DNA of 64,000 bases from NCBI RefSeq assembly GCF_900105885.1, contig NZ_LT629780.1:806001-870000 (forward strand). The letters run 5' to 3'. Positions 16,780 to 27,682 of this stretch are shown here, piece by piece. Source of the stretch: Pseudomonas guangdongensis (GTDB lineage Bacteria; Pseudomonadota; Gammaproteobacteria; Pseudomonadales; Pseudomonadaceae). A program made the translations under genes and the position numbers. Position 1 is the first letter of the stretch. Every line of letters begins with the position of its first letter. The notes beneath the pieces were generated by a model. The model was not told where the DNA came from, ran no database searches, and worked only from the letters and a program-made list of their open reading frames with translations.

Positions 16780-18594
16780 ATGTCCACCCTCGCCCCCTCG
16801 CTGCGCCGCCCGCGCTGGCGCACCCTGCTGATCCTCGCCGCGCTGCTGGCCCCGCTGCTGTGGCCGATCGAGCATCTGGCGACCCGCTACTACCGCGAGC
16901 GGGTCGCCGAGCAGAGCAGCCAGACCCTGGAACTCTACGTCGCCAACCTGCGCGGCACCCTGCGCCGCTACGAGGCGCTGCCGCACATCCTCGGCGACCT
17001 GCCGGCCCTGCGCGCCGCCCTGCGCGCGCCGGAGGACGCCGACAGCGTCAACGCCGCCAACCAGCTGCTCGACCGGGTGCGCCGGCAGAGCGGTGCCGAC
17101 GTGATCTACCTGATGAACCCCGCCGGCCTGACCCTGGCGGCGTCGAACTGGAGTCACTACGACGCCTTCGTCGGGCGCAACTTCGCCTTCCGCCCGTATT
17201 TCCGCGAGGCGCTGGCCGGGCGCCTCGGTCAGTTCTTCGGCCTCGGCACCACCTCCGGCAAACGCGGCTACTACTTCGCCGCGGCGGTGCGCGACGGCCA
17301 CGAGACCCTCGGCGCGCTGGTGGTCAAGGTCGACCTCGACCACACCGAGACCCTGCTCGGCAGCACCCCCGAGCAGTTGCTGGTCAGCGACGTCAACGGC
17401 GTGGTGATCCTCACCTCGCGCCCCGACTGGCGTTTCCGCGCCACCCGCCCGCTGGGCGAGGCCGAGCGCGCCGAGATCGCCGCCAACCTGCCCTACCCGA
17501 CCCAGGAGCCGCAGCCGCTGCGCCTCAGCGAGCAGGCCTGGCTGCGCCAGAGCCATCGCCTCGACGAAACCGGCTGGACGGTGAACATCCTCGCCCCGCG
17601 CAGCCTGGTCGAACGCCCGGTGCAGAGCGTGCTGGCCATCGCCGCGGCGACCCTGCTGGCGCTGCTGCTGCTCGCCGCCGTGCTGCTGCAGCGCCGCCGT
17701 CACCTGCTCGAACGCCTGGCCCTCGACGCCCATGCCCGCCGCGAGCTGGAGCAGCGAGTCGCCGAGCGCACCGAGGACCTGGTGGCGCTGACCGAGCGCC
17801 TCAAGCAGGAAGTGCTGGAGCGCGAGCAGGCCCAGCAGGAGCTGGTCCGCGCCCAGGACGAGCTGGTCCAGGCCGGCAAGCTGTCGGCGCTGGGCACCAT
17901 GAGCGCCAGCATCAGCCACGAACTCAACCAGCCGCTGGCGGCGATCCGCAGCTACGCCGACAACGCCGGCGTGCTGCTCGATCACGGCCGGATCGACGAC
18001 GCCCGCGGCAATCTGAAGCTGATCAGCGAACTGACCGCGCGCATGGCCTCGATCATCAGCCACCTCAAGGCCTTCGCCCGCCGCGACCGTAAGGCGCCGG
18101 AAACCGTCGCCCTGCAGCCGGCGCTGGACGATGCCCTGGCGCTGCTGGCCAATCAGCGCCGCGCCCTGCAGGTGGAGCTGCTGCGCGACCTGCCGGACGC
18201 CACCCTGTGGGTGCAGGCCGGCGAGACGCGCCTGCGCCAGGTGCTCGGCAACCTGCTCAGCAACGCCTTCGACGCCATGGCCGAAAAGGCGCCGCCGCGC
18301 CGGCTGTGGATCAGCGCGCAGACCCTGGCCGACGGGCGGATCAGCCTGAGCCTGCACGACAATGGCCCGGGCTTCTGCGCCGAGGCGCTGGCGCACGCCC
18401 GCGAGCCGTTCTTCACCACCAAGACCACCGCCCGCGGCCTGGGCCTGGGGCTGGCGATCTGCGACAGCCTGATCCGCGCCCTCGGCGGCGAGCTGCTGCT
18501 GGCCAACCACCCGGACGGCGGCGCCCTGGTCACCCTCAACCTGCTGCCGGCCGGTACCGGCCTCGGCACCCCGTCCCCGGAGGATCGCTCATGA
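16780..18594 (+). CDS. dctB: C4-dicarboxylate sensor histidine kinase DctB
   Basis: A 604-residue inner-membrane kinase that senses periplasmic succinate, fumarate or malate and phosphorylates DctD. One N-terminal helix (about 14-32) precedes a double-PAS (dCache-like) periplasmic sensor (SGADVIYLMNPAGLTLAASNW; RNFAFRPYFREAL), and a second helix lies near 285-305. A coiled coil leads to the dimerisation/phosphoacceptor box with His380 (ISHELNQPLAAIR), then the N, G1 and G2 ATP-binding boxes (NLLSNAFDAM, DNGPGF, GLGLGLAICDS). Its stop overlaps the dctD start (ATGA), so the pair is translationally coupled. Confidence 0.96.
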   Translation: MSTLAPSLRRPRWRTLLILAALLAPLLWPIEHLATRYYRERVAEQSSQTLELYVANLRGTLRRYEALPHILGDLPALRAALRAPEDADSVNAANQLLDRVRRQSGADVIYLMNPAGLTLAASNWSHYDAFVGRNFAFRPYFREALAGRLGQFFGLGTTSGKRGYYFAAAVRDGHETLGALVVKVDLDHTETLLGSTPEQLLVSDVNGVVILTSRPDWRFRATRPLGEAERAEIAANLPYPTQEPQPLRLSEQAWLRQSHRLDETGWTVNILAPRSLVERPVQSVLAIAAATLLALLLLAAVLLQRRRHLLERLALDAHARRELEQRVAERTEDLVALTERLKQEVLEREQAQQELVRAQDELVQAGKLSALGTMSASISHELNQPLAAIRSYADNAGVLLDHGRIDDARGNLKLISELTARMASIISHLKAFARRDRKAPETVALQPALDDALALLANQRRALQVELLRDLPDATLWVQAGETRLRQVLGNLLSNAFDAMAEKAPPRRLWISAQTLADGRISLSLHDNGPGFCAEALAHAREPFFTTKTTARGLGLGLAICDSLIRALGGELLLANHPDGGALVTLNLLPAGTGLGTPSPEDRS

Positions 18595-19973
18595 CCAGCC
18601 CAGCCGACATCGCCGCCGCCACCGAGGTGCTGCTGATCGACGACGACCCGCACCTGCGCCAGGCGCTGTCGCAGACCCTCGACCTGGCCGGCCTGCGCGT
18701 GCAGGCGCGCGGCGATGCCCGCGGCGTCGCCCAGGCGCTGCCGGCGGACTGGCCGGGGGTGGTGGTCAGCGACATCCGCATGCCCGGCCTCGACGGCCTG
18801 CAACTGCTGGAACAGCTGCACGGCCGCGACGCCGAGCTGCCGGTGATCCTGATCACCGGCCACGGCGATGTGCCGCTGGCGGTGCAGGCGATGCGCGCCG
18901 GCGCCTGGGACTTCCTGGAAAAGCCCTTCCCCAGCGAGACCCTGCTCGACGGCGTGCGCCGCGCCCTGGCGATGCGCCGCCTGGTGCTGGAGAACCGCCA
19001 GCTGCGCCAGACCCTGTCCGGCCGCGACGCCCTGGAGGGCCGGCTGATCGGCCTGTCGCCGGAGATCGTGCGCCTGCGCCAGCAGGTCGCCACCCTCGCC
19101 CGCACCCAGGCCGACGTGCTGATCCTCGGCGAGACCGGCAGCGGCAAGGAGGTGGTGGCACGCGCCCTGCACGACCTGTCCAGCCGCCGCGACGGCCCGT
19201 TCGTGGCGATCAACGCCGGCGCCCTGGCCGAGTCGGTGGTGGAAAGCGAGCTGTTCGGCCACGAGGCCGGCGCCTTCACCGGCGCCAGCAAGCGGCGCAT
19301 CGGCAAGTTCGAGTTCGCCAACGGCGGCACCCTGTTCCTCGACGAGATCGAGAGCATGAGCCTCGACGTGCAGGTCAAGCTGCTGCGCCTGCTGCAGGAG
19401 CGCGCGGTGGAGCGGCTCGGCTCCAACCAGCTGATCCCCCTGGACATCCGGGTGATCGCCGCGACCAAGGAGGACCTGCGCCTGGCCGCCGACCAGGGGC
19501 GCTTCCGCGCCGACCTGTACTACCGCCTCAACGTCGCGCCGCTGCGCATCGCCCCGCTGCGCGAGCGCGGCGACGACGTGCTGCTGCTGTTCCGCCACTT
19601 CGGCGAGGCGGCGGCCGGCCGCCACGGCCTGGCGCTGCGCCAGCCGGACGCCACCGAGCGCGCCGCGCTGCTCGGCCACGCCTGGCCGGGCAACGTGCGC
19701 GAGCTGCAGAACGCCGCCGAGCGCTTCGCCCTGGGCCTCGACCTGGGGCTCGGCGAGGCGGCCATCGTGCTGCCCGCCGAGGGCAATCTGGCGGCGCGGG
19801 TCGAGGCCTTCGAGCGCAGCCTGATCGCCGCCGAGCTGGCCCGCGGCCACGGCTCGCTGCGCAGCCTCGCCGAGGCGCTGGGCATGCCGCGCAAGACCCT
19901 CCACGACAAGCTGCGCAAGCACGGCCTGCAGCTGGGCGAGAGTGGCGGAAACCCGCACGACGAGCTCGACTGA
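18591..19973 (+). CDS. dctD: Sigma-54-dependent response regulator DctD
   Basis: A 460-residue NtrC-family activator of C4-dicarboxylate transport. The receiver domain spans residues 1 to about 125, with phospho-acceptor Asp61 in [12 protein letters not shown]. The AAA+ domain (about 145-380) has Walker A GETGSGKE, the sigma-54-contacting GAFTGA loop and Walker [11 protein letters not shown]. The C-terminal Fis-type helix-turn-helix reads [25 protein letters not shown]. The gene overlaps dctB by four bases. Its predicted target is the sigma-54 promoter before dctP, 164 bp downstream of its own stop codon. Confidence 0.96.
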   Translation: MTSPADIAAATEVLLIDDDPHLRQALSQTLDLAGLRVQARGDARGVAQALPADWPGVVVSDIRMPGLDGLQLLEQLHGRDAELPVILITGHGDVPLAVQAMRAGAWDFLEKPFPSETLLDGVRRALAMRRLVLENRQLRQTLSGRDALEGRLIGLSPEIVRLRQQVATLARTQADVLILGETGSGKEVVARALHDLSSRRDGPFVAINAGALAESVVESELFGHEAGAFTGASKRRIGKFEFANGGTLFLDEIESMSLDVQVKLLRLLQERAVERLGSNQLIPLDIRVIAATKEDLRLAADQGRFRADLYYRLNVAPLRIAPLRERGDDVLLLFRHFGEAAAGRHGLALRQPDATERAALLGHAWPGNVRELQNAAERFALGLDLGLGEAAIVLPAEGNLAARVEAFERSLIAAELARGHGSLRSLAEALGMPRKTLHDKLRKHGLQLGESGGNPHDELD

Positions 19974-20070
19974 GACGGCGGTATTCCGCCACCCATCCTG
20001 CCGCGGGCCGCTTCCCGACCACGCCCGGCGGCCCCGCCGCCACCCCTAGACCAAAGTCGAACGACGCCCC

Positions 20071-20117
20071 GCAAGGCCCGTCACAGAGGGCCTTGCGCAC
20101 CCCTGCAAGGCCCGTGC
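20071..20117. promoter_or_regulatory. Candidate DctD upstream activating sequence
   Basis: A perfect inverted repeat GCAAGGCCC-N8-GGGCCTTGC (20071-20096) is followed by a third direct copy (GCAAGGCCCGTGC, 20105-20117). The group lies 20-66 bp upstream of the sigma-54 promoter elements. It could instead be a terminator for dctD, but no T-run follows and the extra half-site favours protein binding. Confidence 0.5.
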
Positions 20118-20136
20118 GGCGCCGCTTCCGGACAGA

Positions 20137-20152
20137 TGGCACAGGCATTGCT
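20137..20152 (+). promoter_or_regulatory. Sigma-54 promoter of dctPQM
   Basis: TGGCACAGGCATTGCT matches the sigma-54 consensus (TGGCAC-R-N4-TTGCW) at every defined position, with the GG at -24 and the GC at -12 separated correctly. Transcription would start near 20162, leaving a leader of about 145 nt before dctP. Confidence 0.9.
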
Positions 20153-20290
20153 ATGGCCATGGCATCCGCTTCCGTCGCCACGGCCGGCCGCTCGCCCGTC
20201 CCCTCTGCCTCCCCCCCTCCGGCAGAACACGTGCGCAGCATCCGCCGAGCGCGGCGGCGGATCACGCCCAGCGCCATGCCGCGCCGTTAA

Positions 20291-21301
<1,011 letters not shown>

Positions 21302-21435
21302 GAGGCCAGCCCGTCGGGGCCGGCACACGGCCCCGACCTGCGCCCGACGGACTGGGCACTGCCGCCGCAGCGACGCAGCGGCAACGGCCTGCCCGGCAGG
21401 CCGCCTGATTCATCCACTGCCCGGAGATGCCACCC

Positions 21436-22068
21436 ATGAATGCCTTGCGGCGGGTCTGGGATCGTTTCGAGGAAGGCTTCATCGTCTTCCTGCTGACGGC
21501 CATGACCCTGGTGACGTTCGTCTACGTCATCCTCAACAACCTGTACACGCTGTTCTACGCCCTGGGCGACCGCTTCGAGGCGCCCAGCGAGTTCTTCTTC
21601 GCCATCGGCGACGCGATCCTCGAACTGGCCCAGGCGATGACCTGGAGCAACGCGCTGACCAAGGCGCTGTTCGCCTGGCTGATCTTCTTCGGCCTGGCCT
21701 ACGGCGTACGCACCGCCGGCCACATCGGCGTCGATGCACTGGTCAAGCTGGCCAGCAAGCCGGTGCAGCGGATCATCGGCCTGATCGGCTGCAGTGCCTG
21801 CCTGGGCTACGCCGGCCTGCTCAGCGTGGCCAGCTTCGAGTGGGTGCAGACCCTGTTCGTCGCCGCCATCGGCGCCGAGGACCTCGGCCACTTCGGCGTG
21901 CAGCAGTGGCACATCGGCCTGATCGTGCCGCTGGGCTTCGCCATGGTGTTCGTGCGCTTCCTGGAGATCTTCGTGCGCATCCTGCGTAACGAGCAGACCG
22001 GCCTGGGCCTGGCCGACGAGGCCGCCGAGGCGGTCAAGCTGACCGAGCACGAGGAGTCCGGCAAATGA
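21436..22068 (+). CDS. dctQ: TRAP transporter small permease DctQ
   Basis: A 210-residue four-helix membrane subunit that scaffolds DctM and docks DctP. Hydrophobic segments include GFIVFLLTAMTLVTFVYVIL, FAWLIFFGLAYGV and IIGLIGCSACLGYAGLL, with a central Gly-rich interhelix motif TAGHIGVDALVK typical of DctQ. An ATG at 21427 sits directly on the GGAG, so the ATG at 21436 with a 9-nt spacer is preferred. The tail is charged (ADEAAEAVKLTEHEE) and the gene overlaps dctM by four bases. Confidence 0.95.
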   Translation: MNALRRVWDRFEEGFIVFLLTAMTLVTFVYVILNNLYTLFYALGDRFEAPSEFFFAIGDAILELAQAMTWSNALTKALFAWLIFFGLAYGVRTAGHIGVDALVKLASKPVQRIIGLIGCSACLGYAGLLSVASFEWVQTLFVAAIGAEDLGHFGVQQWHIGLIVPLGFAMVFVRFLEIFVRILRNEQTGLGLADEAAEAVKLTEHEESGK

Positions 22069-23345
22069 CCATCCTGTTCCTGTTCCTCGCTCTGTTCGTG
22101 CTGATGTTCATCGGCGTGCCGATCGCCGTGTCCCTCGGCCTGGCCGGCTCGATCACCATCATGCTGTTCAGCCCCGACTCGGTGCGCTCGCTGGCGATCA
22201 AGCTGTTCGAGACCTCCGAGCACTACACCCTGCTGGCGATCCCGTTCTTCCTCCTCGCCGGCGCCTTCATGACCACCGGCGGCGTGGCCCGCCGGCTGAT
22301 CGACTTCGCCAACGCCTGCGTCGGCCACATCCGTGGCGGCCTGGCGATCGGCGCGGTGCTCGCCTGCATGCTGTTCGCCGCGCTGTCCGGCTCCTCGCCG
22401 GCCACCGTCGCCGCGGTCGGCTCCATCGCCATCGCCGGCATGGTGCGCTCGGGCTACCCGCAGGCGTTCGGCGCCGGCATCGTCTGCAACGCCGGCACCC
22501 TGGGCATCCTCATCCCGCCGTCGGTGGTGATGGTGGTCTACGCCGCCGCCACCGAGACCTCGGTCGGCAAGCTGTTCATGGCCGGCGTGGTGCCGGGCAT
22601 CCTGCTCGGCGTGGTGCTGATGGCGGCGATCTACATCATCGCGGTGAAGAAGAACCTGCCGGCCCTGCCGCGCGCCTCCGTGCGCGAGTGGCTGAGCGCC
22701 GCGCGCAAGGCGATCTGGGGCCTGCTGCTGATGGTGATCATCCTCGGCGGCATCTACTCGGGGATGTTCACCCCCACCGAGGCGGCCGCCGTGGCGGCGG
22801 TGTACTCGGCGTGCATCGCGCTGTTCGTCTACAAGGACATGACCCTGCGCGAAGCGCCCAAGGTGATCCTCGAGTCGGGCAAGCTGAGCATCATGCTGAT
22901 GTTCATCATCGCCAACGCCATGCTGTTCGCCCACGTGCTGACCACCGAGCAGATCCCGCAGACCATCACCTCCTGGGTGATCGAGATGGGCCTGTCGCCG
23001 TGGATGTTCCTGCTGGTGGTGAACATCGTGCTGCTGGTCGCCGGCGCCTTCATGGAGCCCTCGGCGATCATCCTGATCCTCGCGCCGATCCTGTTCCCCA
23101 TCGCCGTACAGCTGGGCATCGACCCGATCCACCTGGGCATCATCATGGTGGTGAACATGGAGATCGGCCTGATCACCCCGCCGGTCGGCCTCAACCTGTT
23201 CGTCACCTCGGCGGTGACCGGCATGCCGGTATCGGCGGTGATCCGCGCGGCGATGCCCTGGCTGATGATGCTGCTGGGCTTCCTGGTGATCATCACCTAT
23301 GTGCCGGCGGTGTCCCTGGCCCTGCCCGAGTGGCTGGGCATGTAA
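22065..23345 (+). CDS. dctM: TRAP transporter large permease DctM
   Basis: A 426-residue sodium-coupled transport subunit of the dicarboxylate TRAP system, with about a dozen hydrophobic segments. Recognisable blocks are the N-terminal LFLALFVLMFIGVPIAVSLGLAG, the substrate/Na-site region FAALSGSSPATVAAVGSIAI, IVCNAGTLGILIPPSVVMV, and the second repeat MEIGLITPPVGLNLFVTSAV. ATGA overlap with dctQ couples translation. It is the last gene of the operon, followed within 30 bp by a strong terminator. Confidence 0.97.
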   Translation: MTILFLFLALFVLMFIGVPIAVSLGLAGSITIMLFSPDSVRSLAIKLFETSEHYTLLAIPFFLLAGAFMTTGGVARRLIDFANACVGHIRGGLAIGAVLACMLFAALSGSSPATVAAVGSIAIAGMVRSGYPQAFGAGIVCNAGTLGILIPPSVVMVVYAAATETSVGKLFMAGVVPGILLGVVLMAAIYIIAVKKNLPALPRASVREWLSAARKAIWGLLLMVIILGGIYSGMFTPTEAAAVAAVYSACIALFVYKDMTLREAPKVILESGKLSIMLMFIIANAMLFAHVLTTEQIPQTITSWVIEMGLSPWMFLLVVNIVLLVAGAFMEPSAIILILAPILFPIAVQLGIDPIHLGIIMVVNMEIGLITPPVGLNLFVTSAVTGMPVSAVIRAAMPWLMMLLGFLVIITYVPAVSLALPEWLGM

Positions 23346-23372
23346 AGCGCTTTCCCCCCTCCCCCATGGGGC

Positions 23373-23401
23373 AGACCCGGCAGGATGCCGGGTCTTTTTT
23401 T
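23373..23401 (+). terminator. Intrinsic terminator of dctPQM
   Basis: A 9-bp GC-rich stem (AGACCCGGC/GCCGGGTCT) with loop AGGAT and a run of seven T. Confidence 0.92.
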
Positions 23402-23548
23402 GCCCGAAATCCGCGCCGATCGCGGCACTTCGCCGCCGCCGGCGCGGCCAAGGCGGCCCCCGCCCCGCTTTCCCGACAAAAAGTGCGTGCATGGCTCGAA
23501 TTAACATGTTACCAATCTAGCCACAAAACAATAACGGGAGCCTTCCTC

Positions 23549-24565
23549 ATGAAAGTCCTGCAACTCGCTGCGCTCGCCACGGCCATCGGCTGTGCTTCCC
23601 TGGCCCAGGCCGCCGACACCTACACCCTGAAGGTCGGCCACTTCCTGCCGTCCACCTCCAACGCCCAGGTCAACATCATCGAGCCGTGGTGCGAACAGCT
23701 GCGCCAGGAGTCCAACGACCGCCTGAAGTGCCAGCTGTACCCGTCGATGCAGCTGGGCGGCACCCCGGCCAAGCTGGCCGACATGGCGCGCAACGGCGTG
23801 GCCGACATCGTCTGGACCGCTCCGGCCTACTCCGCCGGCAAGTTCCCGCGCGTCGAGGCCCTCGAGCTGCCGTTCATGCTGCCCTACGGCGGCAAGGCCG
23901 GTAACGACATCATCTGGAAGTTCTACGAGCAGTACGCCAAGGACGACTTCAAGGGCTACAAGGTGCTCGGCGTGTTCGGCGACGGCGGCATGGACCTGCA
24001 CACCCGCGGCAAGCCGGTGAAGACCCTGGCGGACCTGCAGGGCCTCAAGCTGCGCGCCTCCAGCCGCACCGCGGCCAAGACCCTCGAAGCCCTCGGCGCC
24101 ACTCCGGTGAGCATGCCGCCGGCGCAGATGACCGAAGCCATCTCCAAGGGCGTGGTCGACGGCGCACTGGCCTCCTGGGAAGTGGTCCCGGCCACCAAGC
24201 TCAACGAGGTGACCCAGTACCACAGCGCCACCCCGGCCGGCGAAACCGCCTTCGGCTACACCGTGCTGACCATGCTGATGAACCAGAAAAAGTTCGACGG
24301 CATGCCCAAGGACCTGCAGGAGATCATCGACCGCAACAGCGGCCCGGCCCTGAACGACCGCTTCGCCGCCGCCTGGGACAAGGCGATGGACAGCGCGCGC
24401 AGCGCCACTCCCGCCGAAGGCCTGGTGGCCATCGACGCCGCTGCCTATAAAGGCATGCAGGACGCCACCGCCGGCGTGGCGGCCGCCTGGGCCAAGGACA
24501 TCAGCGCCCAGGGCATCGACGGCCAGCAACTGGTCGACGGCGTGCGCAGCCTGAGCGCGCGCTGA
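23549..24565 (+). CDS. Orphan TRAP-type substrate-binding protein
   Basis: A 338-residue exported DctP-family binding protein, different from the one encoded at 20309. The signal peptide is MKVLQLAALATAIGCASLAQA. The mature protein begins DTYTLKVGHFLPSTSNAQ and contains LQGLKLRASSRTAAKTLEALGATPVSMPPAQMTEA, including the conserved carboxylate-binding Arg. The WCEQL and LKCQLYP cysteines may form a disulfide. No small or large permease follows, so it must share DctQM or a distant permease, or act as a sensor. An exported hydrolase gene follows 136 bp later. Confidence 0.9.
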   Translation: MKVLQLAALATAIGCASLAQAADTYTLKVGHFLPSTSNAQVNIIEPWCEQLRQESNDRLKCQLYPSMQLGGTPAKLADMARNGVADIVWTAPAYSAGKFPRVEALELPFMLPYGGKAGNDIIWKFYEQYAKDDFKGYKVLGVFGDGGMDLHTRGKPVKTLADLQGLKLRASSRTAAKTLEALGATPVSMPPAQMTEAISKGVVDGALASWEVVPATKLNEVTQYHSATPAGETAFGYTVLTMLMNQKKFDGMPKDLQEIIDRNSGPALNDRFAAAWDKAMDSARSATPAEGLVAIDAAAYKGMQDATAGVAAAWAKDISAQGIDGQQLVDGVRSLSAR

Positions 24566-24572
24566 GTTCCGA

Positions 24573-24609
24573 CTGCCCCGGCAGGCGCCCCCAGCGCCTG
24601 CCGGGGCAG
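24573..24609. terminator. Large hairpin between the orphan TRAP gene and the hydrolase gene
   Basis: Perfect 16-bp GC-rich arms (24573-24588 and 24594-24609) around a 5-nt loop. There is no T-run, so it may act as a message-stabilising stem or a partial terminator. Confidence 0.55.
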
Positions 24610-24701
24610 CGCCGCCCTTCCCCTGGCGGCGCGCGGCCCGGCTACGGCCGGCCGCATCCCTCCGGCACATACCAAGACACACCACAACAAAAGGTCAGCC
24701 C

Positions 24702-25667
24702 ATGAAGCTCTCCAAGAACACCCATGCCCTGCGTAAATCCCTGCTCGCCGCCGCCGTCGGCCTGGCTCTGGTCGGCAACGCCGCCTGGGCCGCCGAAACC
24801 GGCGATCCCAAGATCCGCCTGCTGCTGCTCGGCACCAAGGGCGGCCCGTCGATCCTGCAGACCAAGAGCCTGCCGCAGTCCACCGTGCTGATGGTCGGCA
24901 ACGACGCCTACCTGCTCGACGCCGGCTACGGCGCCAGCCTGCGCCTGGTCGAGGCCGGCATCCCGCTGCGCAACCTCAAGGGCATCTTCATCACCCACCT
25001 GCACAGCGACCACGTCGTCGACTATCCGGCGGTGCTGATGAACGGCTGGGCCAGCGGCCTGAAGACGCCGATCAAGGTGTTCGGCCCGCAGGGCATCGGC
25101 GAGATGACCGAGCATGCCTGGAAGACCTTCGACGTCGACATCAACCTGCGCATCGTCGACGAAGGCAAGCCAGATCCGCGCCCGCTGGTGACCACCCAGG
25201 TGATCAAGGAAGGCCTGGTCTACCAGGACCAGAACATGAAGGTCAGCGCCGTTTCCGTACCGCACCCGCCGTTCGACAAGGGCCAGGCCTTCGCCTTCAA
25301 GTTCGAGGTCGGCGGCAAGAACATCGTGCTGTCCGGCGACACCAACTACTCCGCCGACCTGGCGAAGTTCGCCAAGGACGCCGACGTGTTCATCAGCGAA
25401 GTGGTTCACGTCGAGGGCGTGCAGCGCCTGGCCGACCGCATCGGCAACGGCTCCAAGCTGGCCGAGGCGATCATCTCCCACCACGTCACCGCCGAGGACG
25501 TCGGCCGCATGGCCAGCGACGCCAAGGTCAAGAAAGTGGTGCTCAGCCACTTCGTCCCCGCCGACGATCCGACCCTGACCGCCGAACACTGGCGCTCGGC
25601 GGTGGCCAAGACCTACGCCGGCGAGATCGTGGTCGGCCACGACGGCATGGAAATTCCGCTGCAGTAA
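24702..25667 (+). CDS. Exported metallo-beta-lactamase-fold hydrolase
   Basis: A 321-residue periplasmic metallohydrolase. A Sec signal peptide (cleavage after NAAWA, residue about 30) precedes an MBL domain. It has the zinc motif THLHSDHVVDYP, a glycine-rich metal-site loop LSGDTNYSADLAKFA, an extra His in EVVHVEG, and the terminal HxHFVPADD region (VVLSHFVPADD). Similar proteins are annotated as arylsulfatase- or RNase Z-like, but the substrate is unknown. It follows the orphan TRAP binding protein, so the two may serve the same periplasmic compound; that link is inference from position only. Confidence 0.88.
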   Translation: MKLSKNTHALRKSLLAAAVGLALVGNAAWAAETGDPKIRLLLLGTKGGPSILQTKSLPQSTVLMVGNDAYLLDAGYGASLRLVEAGIPLRNLKGIFITHLHSDHVVDYPAVLMNGWASGLKTPIKVFGPQGIGEMTEHAWKTFDVDINLRIVDEGKPDPRPLVTTQVIKEGLVYQDQNMKVSAVSVPHPPFDKGQAFAFKFEVGGKNIVLSGDTNYSADLAKFAKDADVFISEVVHVEGVQRLADRIGNGSKLAEAIISHHVTAEDVGRMASDAKVKKVVLSHFVPADDPTLTAEHWRSAVAKTYAGEIVVGHDGMEIPLQ

Positions 25668-25686
25668 GCGTCTCCGGCCGCTCCCG

Positions 25687-25721
25687 CAACGCCCCGTCGC
25701 GCCTCGCGCCGCGGGGCGTTG
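25687..25721. terminator. Hairpin after the MBL hydrolase gene
   Basis: Arms CAACGCCCCG and CGGGGCGTTG flank a 15-nt GC-rich loop directly downstream of the stop codon. Only a short TGTG follows, so termination strength is uncertain. Confidence 0.5.
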
Positions 25722-25801
25722 TGCCGACTGCGCCCCAGTCGCGCGCGCTGCGCCGCGCGGACTGCGAGCCGGCGCACAGCCCCGGACGGCGCAGCGCCTA
25801 G

Positions 25802-27532
<1,731 letters not shown>

Positions 27533-27601
27533 CCGCCGCCCGAGGCCTAGTACCTTAGACATAAGACTGACGCTTTCCGGCAGATCGACAGCATTCCGTC
27601 A

Positions 27602-27631
27602 TTGAGAGCGGGCACACGCCCCCGCTAGAAT
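27602..27631 (+). promoter_or_regulatory. Putative promoter of the multi-PAS diguanylate cyclase
   Basis: TTGAGA (27602-27607), an 18-bp spacer, TAGAAT (27626-27631). An AT-richer patch with two near-direct repeats (TTAGAC, TAAGAC) lies upstream at 27555-27568 and could be a regulator site. Confidence 0.55.
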
Positions 27632-27682
27632 GCCGTTCATCGCTTTTTGTCACCGATCCCTTGCCCGAGCCGCTCACTGTTC

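Noticed and set aside
27555..27568. TTAGAC/TAAGAC near-repeats before the multi-PAS cyclase as a LuxR/NarL-type site
   Set aside because: Too short and imperfect to assign; mentioned only under the promoter entry.
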